Below, piece after piece: positions 54,430-64,000 of a stretch of DNA of 64,000 nt. The DNA is from Sialis fuliginosa (lineage: Eukaryota > Arthropoda > Insecta > Megaloptera > Sialidae), in NCBI GenBank assembly GCA_961205875.1, contig OY540815.1, forward strand, positions 124,001 to 188,000. Direction: 5' to 3'. The position numbers were made by a program, and so were the translations under genes. Each line of letters opens with the position of its first letter. Within the stretch, counting starts at the first letter, position 1. The notes under the pieces are model-generated. The model made no database searches. It was not told the DNA's origin and saw only the letters and a program-made list of their open reading frames with translations.

Positions 54430-55781
54430 CACATCTGACGAATTAAAGAGTTTGGCATTTGTATACGCGAAATAAAAAAAATTAGAGTATCCAAAAAATT
54501 GGGACAAAAACCACAAAGCTGACGTTGATTGGCTTCACGGATTCTTATCCCGCCATACTAACATTACCTTTAGAAAACCCGAACCAACATCTGTAGCCAG
54601 GGCCAAAGGATTTAACCGTCATGAAGTCAACCGTTTTTATGATCTTATTGAGAGTTTAATCGATAAACACCAAATTGACGCCTCCAGGTTTTACAATATG
54701 GATAAAACCGGAATATCTACAACTACTAATAAGCCCCAAAAAATTCTATCAGTAAAAGAACGAAACAGGTGGGCGTAATTGCGAGTGCAGAACGAGGTCA
54801 ACTAACAACAGTCATCGGTTGTTGTAATGCTTCTGGTTCATTTCTTCCACCCTTCATGATCTTTGCCAGAAAAAAGATGCAACCTCGACTTCTTGATGGA
54901 GCTCCGCCAGGGACTCAAGGCACTTGCACCTCGAACGGTTGGACGACAGGTAAAGTTCTTCTGAATTGGATGACGTTTTTTGTAGAGCATGTACGTCCAA
55001 CATCTGATAAAAAGGTCCTACTATTAGTATGTAGATTACCATGAAAGTCACAAGTTTTTCCCTGCGTTGGATTATGCGAGCCAAAATAATGTGATAATCA
55101 TATCTTTAGCTCCACACACTACTCACAAGATGCAACCCTTGGATGTTGCTGTATATGGCCCATTGAAAACATTTTTTGAAAGAGAGATCAATAGTTTCCA
55201 GAACTCTCATCCTGGGCGCATTAATAATAATAATAATCTTGAAAACCGCAGTAGCTCTAAACGCAGTTCATGGATTTGAACGACCAGGTATTTGGCCTGT
55301 AAATAGACATGCTTTCGGTGATGAAGATTTCGAGCCGTCTGATGCAATTACCGGCAGGTCTGATATGAATGACAGTGCAGCAAAAATGCCTCCAATAGAA
55401 AGCGTAAATTTACCTGAATCCGTTATTAACGTATCACTTGCACCAAAGAATACTGTCGAGGAGCCGTCTTGTTTCACAGAAAAAGGACAAGAAGGACCAA
55501 CTGTTGTTAAAAATTCAGACACACTCACTATTGAGTCATCATCTACTGGAGACTTACCAGGCCTAGAGAAAATTGGAGATTTTGCCATACAAGTTCATGA
55601 TTCTTCGGAAATTATAAGCTGTTCTACATCTGAAACAAATCCTAATTTTGAAGATTCTTTAAAATTTGATCTCGTTTGTGACTCACAACCAGAGACACCG
55701 GAAAAGACACGAGATGTTGACCGTAATTCTTCACCAAAATCTGGATGTTCCAAAACTTATTTTAGTCTCTTAGCTTTTTAG
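54430..55781 (+). pseudogene. Tigger/pogo-type transposase B, frameshifted
   Basis: It begins in the DNA-binding half: TSDELKSLAFVYAK, a TAA, KKLEYPKNWDKN, DWLHGFLSRH, FRKPEPTSVARAKGFN. The catalytic core shows FYNMDKTGIST (first Asp), IGCCNASGSFLPPFMIF and APPGTQG; the second Asp motif is garbled by a frameshift near 55030. SLAPHTTHKMQPLDVAVYGP follows, then a second shift in an AAT microsatellite (55224-55239) and HGFERPGIWPVNRHAFGDE. The last 150 codons (to 55781) are a Ser/Glu-rich tail. It is inactive as read. Confidence 0.8.
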
Positions 55782-56266
55782 AATTAAGATATTATTGTAA
55801 CAATTAACGGTTTTTTTACTACAATCGTTTTTGAAAAAAAGTTACCGTCGGAGCTAAAATTAACAAGTTGGTGGGGTAAGTTTTAACAGGTTATCATATA
55901 TGGGGCTATTATTAACAGTTGCTTGACTTGTGGAATTTAAGTAAGAAATATTCATTTAATTGCAGCATGAGAACCTACATAAGAAAAACTACGCGGGGGA
56001 TCCAATCTAAAGAGGTCTATGAACTGGCGGCTCTAGAAATCATAGAAAAAAAAGGAAAGTATAGAGACGTAGCCAGAAAATTTGATCTTTGTCATGTTTC
56101 ATTATTTAATTATGTAAAGAAAAAAAAAAAAGGGATTCCAGTTGAAGTGGGGTACAAGCAGCACCGATTGATATTTACCAAAGAGCAAGAAGAAAAAATA
56201 ACAGATTATCTATTTTTTTTGGTTTATTTCGTAGTGAAGTCAAAAAATTAGTTTACCAATGTGCCA

Positions 56267-57110
56267 TCCTTAATATATATAAAGCTCAACGTCTCTCTGT
56301 CTGTCTGTCTGTCTGTCCGTTAGTTACCTTATCACTCGAGAACCACTTATCCGATTTACGAGTTTTTTTTTTAATTCATAGGTACGTTCTCTGGCCAGGT
56401 TATAGGCTATATTTTTTTACGTTAGGTAACATAACAACAAAGCAGTGACGATAATAGTAAATCAAGTCGGAAAAAATTTTGCCGTTCAATATAGAACAAA
56501 ATAATGTAATAAAGAATTGTGTAGAATCAAAAGTTCTTCAATTAAGTCCGCGACACCATATGTCTAACTTTTATATTTTAGCCACAATGACTGCTTTTAT
56601 GTTACAAAGAAAACATAAAATATTTGGGTTTTGTTTACATGGACTTATGACCTGCAAAACATTAATCCATATCGAAATAAATGATTTCATCGTCATAAGT
56701 ACTTAATGTAGATATAGTTTGCCATTTACAGCATCCAATTTGGTCGAATAGTTTAGAAATTATCTTAAAATATATTTATAAAGATAATATCTTAAATGTA
56801 TGGTGTCGTGCCGCATCGAAGCAAGTACATCAGACTGGATTCGCGTACGCTCGGTTGTTATTCGGAGTCCCTCGGCTGATCGTTTGTGTTTATTTTGTTT
56901 TCAATAATTAACATTTAAATTTAAACAGAACACAAATTATTTGTACTTTTTTCTTCTGATTCGTTTTTGTTAGGTAATTTAGGTATTGATAAATTATTAT
57001 TACAATAATAACTAATCGTGTTTGTACTTAATTATTTAAACTATATTTTTCAAAAATCCTAAACAATAATTCCGTAGTCTACGCGAGCGAAGCCGCGTGG
57101 GCCCAGCTAG
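56267..57110 (+). mobile_element. Helitron, GCTCAACGTCTC family, inside transposase C
   Basis: A at 56266, TCCTTAATATATATAAAGC start, the ACGCG/CGCGT hairpin, GCCCAGCTAG end, T at 57111. No target duplication: the transposase frame continues across. It lacks a 33-bp part (near 56485) present in the copy at 36381. Confidence 0.9.
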
Positions 57111-57736
57111 TATTTTATAAAATTGAAAAAATCCCAGAATCCTGGTGTATCAAGCAGATGGCTGGAAATGATTGGTTTACAAATTTTATGAAAAGAAATC
57201 AAAGATTGTCGATTCGATGCCCGGAAGCAACAAGTTTAAGCAGAGCGACGTCCTTCAATCCAGCTAATGTACATATATGTATTTTTCGAGAAATATAGAA
57301 CGGTGCTACATAAATATCATTTCAGTCAATCAAGGATCTGGAAAGTGGACGAAACTGGAATTACAACGGTGCAAAAACCGAAAAAAGTAGTTGCAGAAAA
57401 GGGTTAAAAGCAGATTGGAGTTTTAACATCCGGTGAAAGAGGAACTTTAATAAAATTACAATTGCAGTAGCAGTAAACGCAGTCGGAAATTCCACTCCAT
57501 GTATGTTCGTTTACCCTCGAATTCGGTATACCGACATATTTATTAGGAACGGTCCACCTGAATCCATAGGCGCAGGAAACACTTCCAGATGGATGACACA
57601 GAAGAAATTCATGATATTTTTAGACCATTTTATACATGTGAAGTCGTCAAAAGAGGACCCAGTTTTACTACTTCTGGACAACCATTGTTCACATGTAAAT
57701 GTAGATGTGGTTAACAAGGCTAAAAACAACAATATA

Positions 57737-58509
57737 CACTCACGGAAAAAATTAAAGGACCACATTTATTTTTTGAAAAAATTGCTCATTTTCAAAGTAA
57801 TGCCGATAGGTCAAATTGATCCTTTTTTTACTTATAGGATATGAAAATTTAAAGAAATTTTATCATCTTTTCGAATTTAGGGGTATTTTTTTGTTATTAA
57901 ACTTATTTTTGTGACCAAATCGTGGTTTAATAAAAAATAAAAAAATTGTTTTTTTTTTGCAATTTTGAAAGTTACCCACGGGGATGTTAATTTTTTTTCT
58001 AAAATTTCAAGGTAACTATTTTGTAGGATTTTTTTTTTTGGTGTCGCGATATTCGAGTTTGAATGAAAAAAGTACCAACAAGTTTTAAACGACCATAAAG
58101 GGCCTAATGTTGGTCGCACAGAAAAGAAAAAAAAGTATATTAAAGCTTAAATAATCACCTATTGTTTAGTAGTATTTAAAAAATGTTTAATTTTAACTTA
58201 ACCCTTCAAATACGAAAAACAAAACAATGTTCGAATTTAAATAATCCTTTAAAAATAACCTATTTTTAATCATAGATCTAATGTTTAAAATGCATCCAGA
58301 AATAAAGTTCTATCAAAGAATATGAAATTGGTCACAAAAATAATTTTAATAAGAAAAAAATACCCCTAAATTCGAAAAGATGATAAATTTTCCTTCAATT
58401 TTCATATCCTATAAGTAAAAAAGCATCATATTTGACCTATCGGCATTACTTTGAAAATGAGCAATTTTTTCAAAAAATAAAAGTGGTCCTTTTATTTTTT
58501 CCGTGAGTG
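57737..58509. mobile_element. mariner-type MITE with TA duplication
   Basis: The ends CACTCACGGAAAAAATTAAA and its complement (TTTATTTTTTCCGTGAGTG) are Tc1/mariner-like; TA is at 57735-57736 and 58510-58511. The long arms (about 300 bp) make most of it palindromic. Removing the element with one TA restores the transposase reading frame. Confidence 0.9.
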
Positions 58510-59128
58510 TAGTTTTGTTATCGTTTCCCCCACATTGTTCTCACCGACTCCAGCCTCTCGATGTCGGAGTTTATGGCCCGTTTAAAAATTACATAAATAG
58601 ACAAACAAACTGGATGGCCAGTAACCCAGGAAAAACCATAAAAATTTATGATCTCCCTGGCATTGTTAGAGAAACATTACCTATAGCATTAACTTCTATG
58701 AATATTATGAGCGGGTTCGAAAGAAGTGGTATTTGGCCATGTAATGAAGACGTGTTTCAAGAGTCCGACTACGCACCGTCATTTATAACAGATCGTCCAA
58801 ACCCAAACGTTGAAAACGATTAATCAATTAGATCTTTTGAACAACCAATTGAACATAGTGACGGTATAAATGTGAACGAGTTAGTATTAAATTTAGAAAA
58901 CCCTGTAATAAACATAACAGAGGTTAAAGCATAAATTTCAAATGAGCCAGTCGCTGGACCTTCAGGAACACAAGGAATTCTCTTTAAAATTAGTTGGACC
59001 TCTGCCAAAAGCTCCAACGCGTGTTCAATCCAACCGAAAGCTTATGAGGAAGTCAGCTATCCTTACTGATTCTCCGGAAAAAGAAGCCTTAGAGGAAGAA
59101 CAGAATAACAGAGTGACACGCCACTGAA

Positions 59129-59194
59129 CAGAATGCAAAGTATTTTGTTTTTATGAGAACTGAGACGCCTGTGAACAAAATACATGGTATTCTG
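59129..59194. repeat. Small imperfect hairpin
   Basis: CAGAATGCAAAGTATTTTGTT and AACAAAATACATGGTATTCTG pair over a 24-bp loop. It sits just after transposase C and may be an end of that element or the edge of the next LTR. Confidence 0.5.
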
Positions 59195-59554
59195 TTAAAA
59201 TGCGTTTTTGTACTCAAATACCACATCGTAAGGATGCAATAATCGAAGCGGTCAAGAACAACAAGCGACCCTTCGCTAGAAGTCTCTCAAAAGGTTTTTT
59301 TTTATTGCATCCACATGTGCACAACGGTCATAGCACGGGCGACTTACGACGCTTGCAGCTACCAAAACGTACGCACACACCTACCCCTGCAGCACACCGT
59401 ATCTATACACTATGTAGTGCGTAACTCACTTGTTTTAAACTGCGGTAGGTAATTTCCGAGAATTTAGACATGACGTCACGGGCACAGGACTATCCTCCGA
59501 CTGAACGTTCTCCCTCTGCACCCTGCGCACCCCTGAGAAGCAAGAGAATTTTCG

Positions 59555-59562
59555 TATATAAG
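59555..59562 (+). promoter_or_regulatory. TATA box of gypsy element 2 LTR
   Basis: TATATAAG followed 23 bp later by TCAGAC, an insect-type initiator position. Confidence 0.6.
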
Positions 59563-59689
59563 CTGGAGGATTTTTAAAAACAAATCAGACTACATCCAAG
59601 TCTCAACTAACCAGCTCAGCCTTTTGTTGATATCCTACTGACTGGCTCAGATATTCTCGTGTTGACAAGTCACTGTTGATATATTTCTC

Positions 59690-59915
59690 GACGTCTTCCC
59701 TGAGGCCGCCGCAGCGTTCGTTGCGAGTCTTTGGACGACCTAGAGTTGGACGAAGTGATCACGATATTCTCGACACCGTCTCTGAGGCCACCGCAGCGCT
59801 CGTAGCGAGTCTTGAGACGACGTAGAGTTTCGACGTAGTCTTGACGATATTTATCGACACCGTCCCTTAGGCCACCGCAGCGTACGTTGTGAGTCTTGGG
59901 ACGACGTAGAGTGCT
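59690..59915 (+). repeat. Tandem ~86-bp repeat in the LTR, about 2.7 units
   Basis: CGTC..C.TGAGGCC.CCGCAGCG recurs near 59690, 59775 and 59861, each followed by CGAGTCTTGRGACGACGTAGAG-like sequence. It lies downstream of the TATA box, so it would be in the transcript. Confidence 0.85.
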
Positions 59916-60360
59916 GACTACGTCGCTCGATAGACAAAGAAAAATCTCCTGGTGGATTTCCGACATCAGGCCATCCACGAAGGTACCCGCCAGGCCCACC
60001 AACGCCGACGACGACTCTCGTCCCGCTGCCCACGGACGCCCTCCTCCAGGTGGTGCTCGCCGAATGCCGAAGAGGAAACGCCCACGGAACCGCCCGCGGA
60101 AACCTGTCCGCCGACGCGAGAGACTTCGCGCCGCTAGGCCAGCCCCCTTGGACGCCCCAACCGCCGAGCGCCAACCCACCTTCGCCCGAGTGCAGGACAT
60201 CCCACCAAACTCAAGATGCAGACAACCCCTTAATTACTATACTATAATATACAATATACTGTCAATCATTGTATATTCATATCATTATTATTGTTAAAAA
60301 TTAAATAACAATAAAAACATCATCTGTCTCTCTCTCATCACATACCCGAATCGTATCAAG

Positions 60361-60373
60361 TGGCGCCCGAACG
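60361..60373 (+). promoter_or_regulatory. tRNA-Lys primer-binding site of gypsy element 2
   Basis: TGGCGCCCGAACG matches the 3' end of tRNA-Lys, a common primer of gypsy elements and lentiviruses. A second TGGCGCCC lies at 60521 in the leader. Confidence 0.8.
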
Positions 60374-60550
60374 TAGGGCCACAAGAATTCAAGTGAGGAT
60401 TCGATCTAAGACCCTGAGATGCCGAAAAGGAAGCAGACGACTTCTGACGTTACGAGAGAGGCAGGAGAGTTAGGGGAAGGCACTTCACAACAACTACATC
60501 TGGGAGTGGATAACACCTAGTGGCGCCCAACAGACCCCCAAACCGTAGAG

Positions 60551-61306
60551 ATGGGGGTTACGCAACTTCAGACACTATTGTCTAAACTACTGGCTCAGTC
60601 CAGCCCAGAGCCGCCAACTTTTCGCGGCGACGCCTCGGAAGACCCAGGGCATTACCTCACGCGATGTGAAGAGTACCTGCAGGAGCTGGCAGTTCCAAGA
60701 GAACGGTGGGTCCAAACCATACAGCCACACCTGAAGGATGCTGCCGCTCAGTGGTGGAAAACTTATAAGACCCTCAACCTCTCATGGACCAATTTCAGGG
60801 AGCGGCTCGAGCAGAAGTTTAACAGCCCGGAACTGATCGCCCAGTTAATGGCACAATTATACGGACAGAAGCAAAAACCGCACGAGCCCTGTGAGATTTT
60901 TCTATTAAATAAAGTAAGTCTATTTCACAGGATCCACCCGGAAAAGGGAGAAGGAGAGAATATTCGGTTTCTCATGGAGCTTGTCAAACCAAGTATCCGT
61001 CCGTTTCTGCGTGTCACGAAGCCGGTGACCGTCGACGACTTAGTAGGGGCAGCTAGTAGCATTGAGCGCGACCTGCAAGAAGCCCCATCGGCGCCCCCGA
61101 CCCCGCGGAACGCACCACGTCCTCCGCCGCTTCTCCCGCAGTGCCACCATTGTCCGCAGAGATATTTCCACCGGGACCGCCCCGTTCTCCGGAATCCCTC
61201 CCAACCGGCAGAAAACTGGCGCCGGCCCGGGGGAAGAACCAAGACGACTCCGCAGCCCGGGCCATCTACGTCGACCACCGGACCAACCAGGTCACCAACG
61301 GCGTAA
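60551..61306 (+). CDS. gag: Gag of gypsy element 2, 251 aa
   Basis: Open from ATG 60551. It contains the retrotransposon Gag capsid core AAQWWKTYKTLNLSWTNF and FRERLEQKFNS, forming particle shells. Proline-rich C-terminus with a degenerate zinc knuckle: CHHC is present but the last Cys of CCHC is missing (YFHRDRPV). Codon use is GC-rich, unlike the AT-rich tRNA-Ser elements nearby. Pol continues in an overlapping frame. Confidence 0.85.
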   Translation: MGVTQLQTLLSKLLAQSSPEPPTFRGDASEDPGHYLTRCEEYLQELAVPRERWVQTIQPHLKDAAAQWWKTYKTLNLSWTNFRERLEQKFNSPELIAQLMAQLYGQKQKPHEPCEIFLLNKVSLFHRIHPEKGEGENIRFLMELVKPSIRPFLRVTKPVTVDDLVGAASSIERDLQEAPSAPPTPRNAPRPPPLLPQCHHCPQRYFHRDRPVLRNPSQPAENWRRPGGRTKTTPQPGPSTSTTGPTRSPTA

Positions 61307-61490
61307 GATCCTTGCCCCGCATTGAAGTGATGTACGGCATTCGCGTTCTATACGCATTGCTGGACTCCGCCGCATTACACAACTTCGTGCGCACCCAGCA
61401 CATTACGTCCTCGCACCATGCCACCGGACTCGACATACAATTGGCCCGGAAGGGGGTCAGCGCCCGAGTTATGGGACAGCATCAATTTAA
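61307..61490 (+). pseudogene. pol: Start of Pol (protease) of gypsy element 2, truncated
   Basis: In the frame 61141-61569 the protease reads IRVLYALLDSAALHNFVR: the usual DSGA is DSAA, a change next to the catalytic Asp. ATGLDIQLARKGVSARVMG follows, then the sequence is cut near 61490 by the next LTR element. Reverse transcriptase, RNase H and integrase are absent. Confidence 0.75.
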
Positions 61491-61889
61491 TATAAAAATA
61501 ATAATGAATTATATTGTAATGTTATATTCTATATTTTGTAACATATATTCTATTTTACATCAGAGTTAGAAAGTAAATATTATTCATAAGTATGTATTGT
61601 CATTAACATATTTCTATTTAAGTATTATCATTAACATATTTTGAATATTTCAATGTACAAATATTCCAAACTGCAAAATAAGGACATTGTCCCAAAATAA
61701 ATAATTAACGAATGCTAGAATATTCTGTACGTTTCCATTTGTAATGACTGATGCCAGATAAGCCGTATATAAGCATCCTCTCGGCATTAGTCAGTGTCAA
61801 TCTTTGTAATACTATTGTTGGAACTATTGTAACTGTTTTTGAGAAAATAAATATTTTTTTTATTAAGTTCTCTGTTCAAGAAACTTAAT
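61491..61889 (+). mobile_element. 5' LTR of gypsy element 3 (left border approximate)
   Basis: It contains TATATAAG at 61766-61773, TCAGTG (initiator) at 61791-61796 and AATAAA at 61846-61851, and ends AACTTAATT just before the primer site. The order U3-R-U5 is complete. Confidence 0.7.
61766..61796 (+). promoter_or_regulatory. Core promoter of gypsy element 3 LTR
   Basis: TATATAAG followed 25 bp later by TCAGTG, a consensus insect TATA plus initiator pair. Confidence 0.7.
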
Positions 61890-61905
61890 TGTCGCAGTCG
61901 GTAGG
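61890..61905 (+). promoter_or_regulatory. tRNA-Ser primer-binding site of gypsy element 3, one mismatch
   Basis: TGTCGCAGTCGGTAGG differs from the site at 8429 by a single base (T for G at 61892) and has the same GTAGGAT continuation. Confidence 0.75.
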
Positions 61906-62454
61906 ATTGCAAATCAAACATCACATCACGCGTTATAAATTGTAAATGTGTGTCTGAACGTCGCGGTTAAAAATTATTCGACGGTTTATTGAGTTCGCGA
62001 ATAAAAGACAGTAACGCGAGTGATCAAGATTGGAAGTCTACTTCATCATCAACGACTGAAGGCGAGTTTCAACTCCTTAAGACTACCGAACCAGGAATAA
62101 GAAGGAACCCAGCATCGTTATTGTTTTGGGTTGTGGACAACAATCAATCCGACGGATTATCGGAAGTAGTGGAACAATCGTGCCAACAAGAGCAGTATGA
62201 GAACAGCGATATTCACAACAATATACTGATGAGTCGTATGATTTCGTATTGTTTCATATATGTCCTTCAAATTACGTCCCTCTCTATTAACAGAATTGGT
62301 TTCAAGTACTAGTAAAAACGACGGTTTATCGTTAACAAAGGCTGATCAAAAATCAAAAAAACTAAATATAAGTTCAGAAAATTCAAATATTTGTAATAAC
62401 GAGTTAAATAAATTGAATAATAATATAAAAATAGAAATTAAATCAACTGTCAAA

Positions 62455-63608
62455 ATGTCTAATCCAAACGTAAGTAACATAGATATCTTTAACAATCTTA
62501 GAATACCGGATGTAGTAAAGGATTTATTACCACATTACGATGGAAATCCGCGGTTGCTTTACGATTTTATTAGTAACATAGACGAAATATTATTTGTGAT
62601 ACCGCTAGAAGAAACAAACCCTTACTATAAAATATTAATTAGAGCTATTAGAAATAAAATAACCGGACAAGCAAATCAAATATTAAATTTATACGGCACT
62701 CAATTAAATTGGAGACAAACAAACATAACATAATTACGCATTAAGCGGATAAACGTAACGAAACTGCATTAATACGCGACTTACATCAACTTCACCAAGG
62801 ATCGGATACTATAGAGACTTATTACGCTAAAGTAATAGAAATATTTTCGACTATGTGTAATCATATTTTTGTACATGAAAGTAATTCCGAGGTAAAAGCA
62901 GCGAAAAAACAATTATACGAAGAAATGTGTCTTAATACATTTTTAACCGGTTTAAGGGAACCATTAGGATCCACGATTAGGGCTATGAGACCAGATGATC
63001 TAAATACTGCATTAAACTTTTGCTTAAAAGAACAAAATACGTATTATATGAAACACAGACAACCACAAATCTCACAAAAACCTATCATAAATCGCATGAT
63101 TAATCAGAAACCAAATAACAATTTCAGACCTCCTGTACACACCTACAGACAGACCACCATCACACTTCCAAAATAATACCTACCACCAAAAAAACTTCAG
63201 ACCTCCATATTCATTTAACAGACCTACATTTAATTCACAACCATCTACCTCAAATCCTCAAAATCAACAATTCCGACCAAATATCCAAAACTCATTCCAG
63301 AATAGACAACCACTATCAAATTATAAAAAATCTACATCACAATCGACCCCTATGGATACTTCCAGTGGAAACACTAGACGAGTACCATATTCCTTCAAAC
63401 CTACCGGACCTCCTAACTTTGTAAGTAAAGAACTTTTCAATATGGAACTTCTCGAACATCAAACTTACCCATATCCCGATTCATCACAACAAAACCCATA
63501 CGATCAGTTTTCATCATATCAATTAGCTAACGAAACACCTAATTATGAGGACAATTTAGATTCATACGTAACTGAGATTGACGATTCAAATATTCAGTTA
63601 CCAGCCTA
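62455..63608 (+). pseudogene. gag: Gag of gypsy element 3 (17.6/297-like), frameshifted
   Basis: The likely start is the ATG at 62455 (MSNPNVSNIDIFNNL). The capsid region YDGNPRLLYDFISNIDEIL runs to a shift near 62700. It continues in 62853-63176 with FLTGLREPLGSTIRAMRPDD and LNTALNFCLKEQNTYYMKH, typical of this lineage. After another shift the Asn/Gln/Pro-rich tail includes MDTSSGNTRRVP and ends at 63608. Its sister copy is at 8854-10152. Confidence 0.8.
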
Positions 63609-64000
63609 ATAATCACAACGGCAATAAATTACCTTATATACATATAACGACCCGGCGCAGACCTTTAAAATTTCTAATTGACACAGGTTCATCCGTATCT
63701 TTTATTGACCCTAAATATGTTAACGAAGACGAAACAGAAGAAATTAAACCGATTGAATTTACGACAGTATTTGCCAAACATAGACTTGACAGACAAATTA
63801 CATATCCTTATATTTCAGAATTTCAAAATGACGAACCTCTTAAATTTATAATATTTAGATTTCACGTGTATTTCGACGGATTAATAGGACTTGATAATTT
63901 GGAACAAATAGAAGGTAAAATAAATTTGAAAACTAAATTCTTAGAAACTAAATATACTAGAGTACCGTTAAATTACAAACCAAATTATATGTCAAAACTA
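63609..64000 (+). CDS. pol: Protease at the start of Pol, gypsy element 3 (runs off the window)
   Basis: In the +1 frame relative to the end of gag the reading is open to the window edge: RPLKFLIDTGSSVSFIDP has an intact DTG catalytic motif (near 63680), then HVYFDGLIGLDNLEQ, the second strand motif. In contrast, element 1 has NTG at this position. Confidence 0.75.

Larger units (their letters stand above)
55965..59127 (+). pseudogene. Tigger/pogo-type transposase C, split by a Helitron and a mariner MITE
   Basis: Start ATG at 55967 (MRTYIRKTTRGIQSKEVYEL), with the N-terminal helix-turn-helix YRDVARKFDLCHVSLFNYVK. A shift in the T8 run at 56213 precedes FRSEVKKLVYQCA, where the Helitron 56267-57110 sits; reading resumes IPESWCIKQMAGNDWFTNFM and LSIRCPEATSLSRATSFNPA. 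The core has KVDETGITTV (first Asp), then FVYPRIRYTDIFIRNGPPES, LLLLDNHCSHVNVDVVNKAK (second Asp), the MITE at 57737-58509, and FPPHCSHRLQPLDVGVYGP, SGFERSGIWPCNEDVF. Both insertions fall inside codons that rejoin in frame, so they hit an open gene. Other shifts also occur. A Glu-rich tail ends near 59127. Confidence 0.85.
59195..60358 (+). mobile_element. 5' LTR of gypsy element 2 (start uncertain)
   Basis: The right end is fixed by the primer site at 60361 (CGTATCA, AG, then PBS). A TATATAAG box is at 59555-59562, TCAGAC (initiator-like) at 59585-59590 and AATAAA at 60310-60315. It is GC-richer than its surroundings in 59690-60200. The left border is not resolved. Confidence 0.6.

Noticed and set aside
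59670..60297. Several long overlapping frames on both strands
   Set aside because: They arise from the GC-rich LTR with its 86-bp tandem repeats. Low-complexity Arg/Pro/Gly content, no domains, and they precede the primer-binding site.
60925..61278. Minus-strand frames opposite gypsy element 2 gag
   Set aside because: Shadow frames of a GC-rich coding region whose plus strand has a clear capsid motif.
8429..61905. tRNA genes suggested by tRNA-like stretches
   Set aside because: The matches at 8429, 60361 and 61890 are only primer-binding sites in front of gag genes; no cloverleaf with T and D arms was found anywhere.

Overview
The window is AT-rich animal DNA, almost certainly from an insect. 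It carries spliceosomal introns with GT/AG borders, gypsy-group retrotransposons of the 17.6/297 and errantivirus type primed by tRNA-Ser, a piggyBac-type Cys-rich tail, hAT, Tigger/pogo, mariner and Helitron copies, and a short run of the insect telomere motif TTAGG. I cannot name the order or species from the sequence alone.

Three host genes can be read. (1) An XK-related membrane protein on the minus strand (25555 down to 18470), four coding exons whose phases all fit, 541 codons. (2) A C-type lectin gene on the plus strand (about 27386-29508), with a duplicated two-exon module and with breaks in the lectin domain. (3) Ornithine decarboxylase on the plus strand (41477-48204), five coding exons, 428 codons. 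All its diagnostic motifs are present except one substrate-binding aspartate, which is valine here.

The rest is layered mobile DNA. 1-7.7 kb: copies of a 5'-GTCT-rich repeat, hAT-type elements with 8-bp target duplications, two Helitrons and a 1.2-kb palindrome. 8.4-14.3 kb: a decayed env-bearing gypsy element with a large pol deletion and a LINE fragment inserted between pol and env. 14.4-16.8 kb: Helitron ends and a 1.57-kb palindrome. The XK-related introns hold a foldback element, a Helitron fragment and a 2.66-kb hAT-type element that itself contains a Helitron. 33.0-39.6 kb: a 6.6-kb element with tandem-repeat inverted ends and a 9-11 bp target duplication. It encloses a second 3.7-kb element of the same style, which carries a nine-unit 183-bp satellite, and two Helitrons. 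The ornithine decarboxylase introns hold three foldbacks and a repeat split by a hAT MITE. 48.5-59.1 kb: three Tigger/pogo transposase pseudogenes. One is fused in frame to a gypsy integrase; another is split cleanly by a Helitron and a mariner MITE. 59.1-64 kb: a tRNA-Lys-primed gypsy element truncated by a tRNA-Ser-primed gypsy element that runs off the window.

The least ordinary items are the nested pair of foldback elements with 9-bp duplications that appear to have bred two satellites, the in-frame fusion of a Tigger transposase to a retroviral-type integrase, and the valine at the ornithine-binding position of ornithine decarboxylase. Several insertions have an exact empty site inside this same window, which makes the transposition claims unusually direct.
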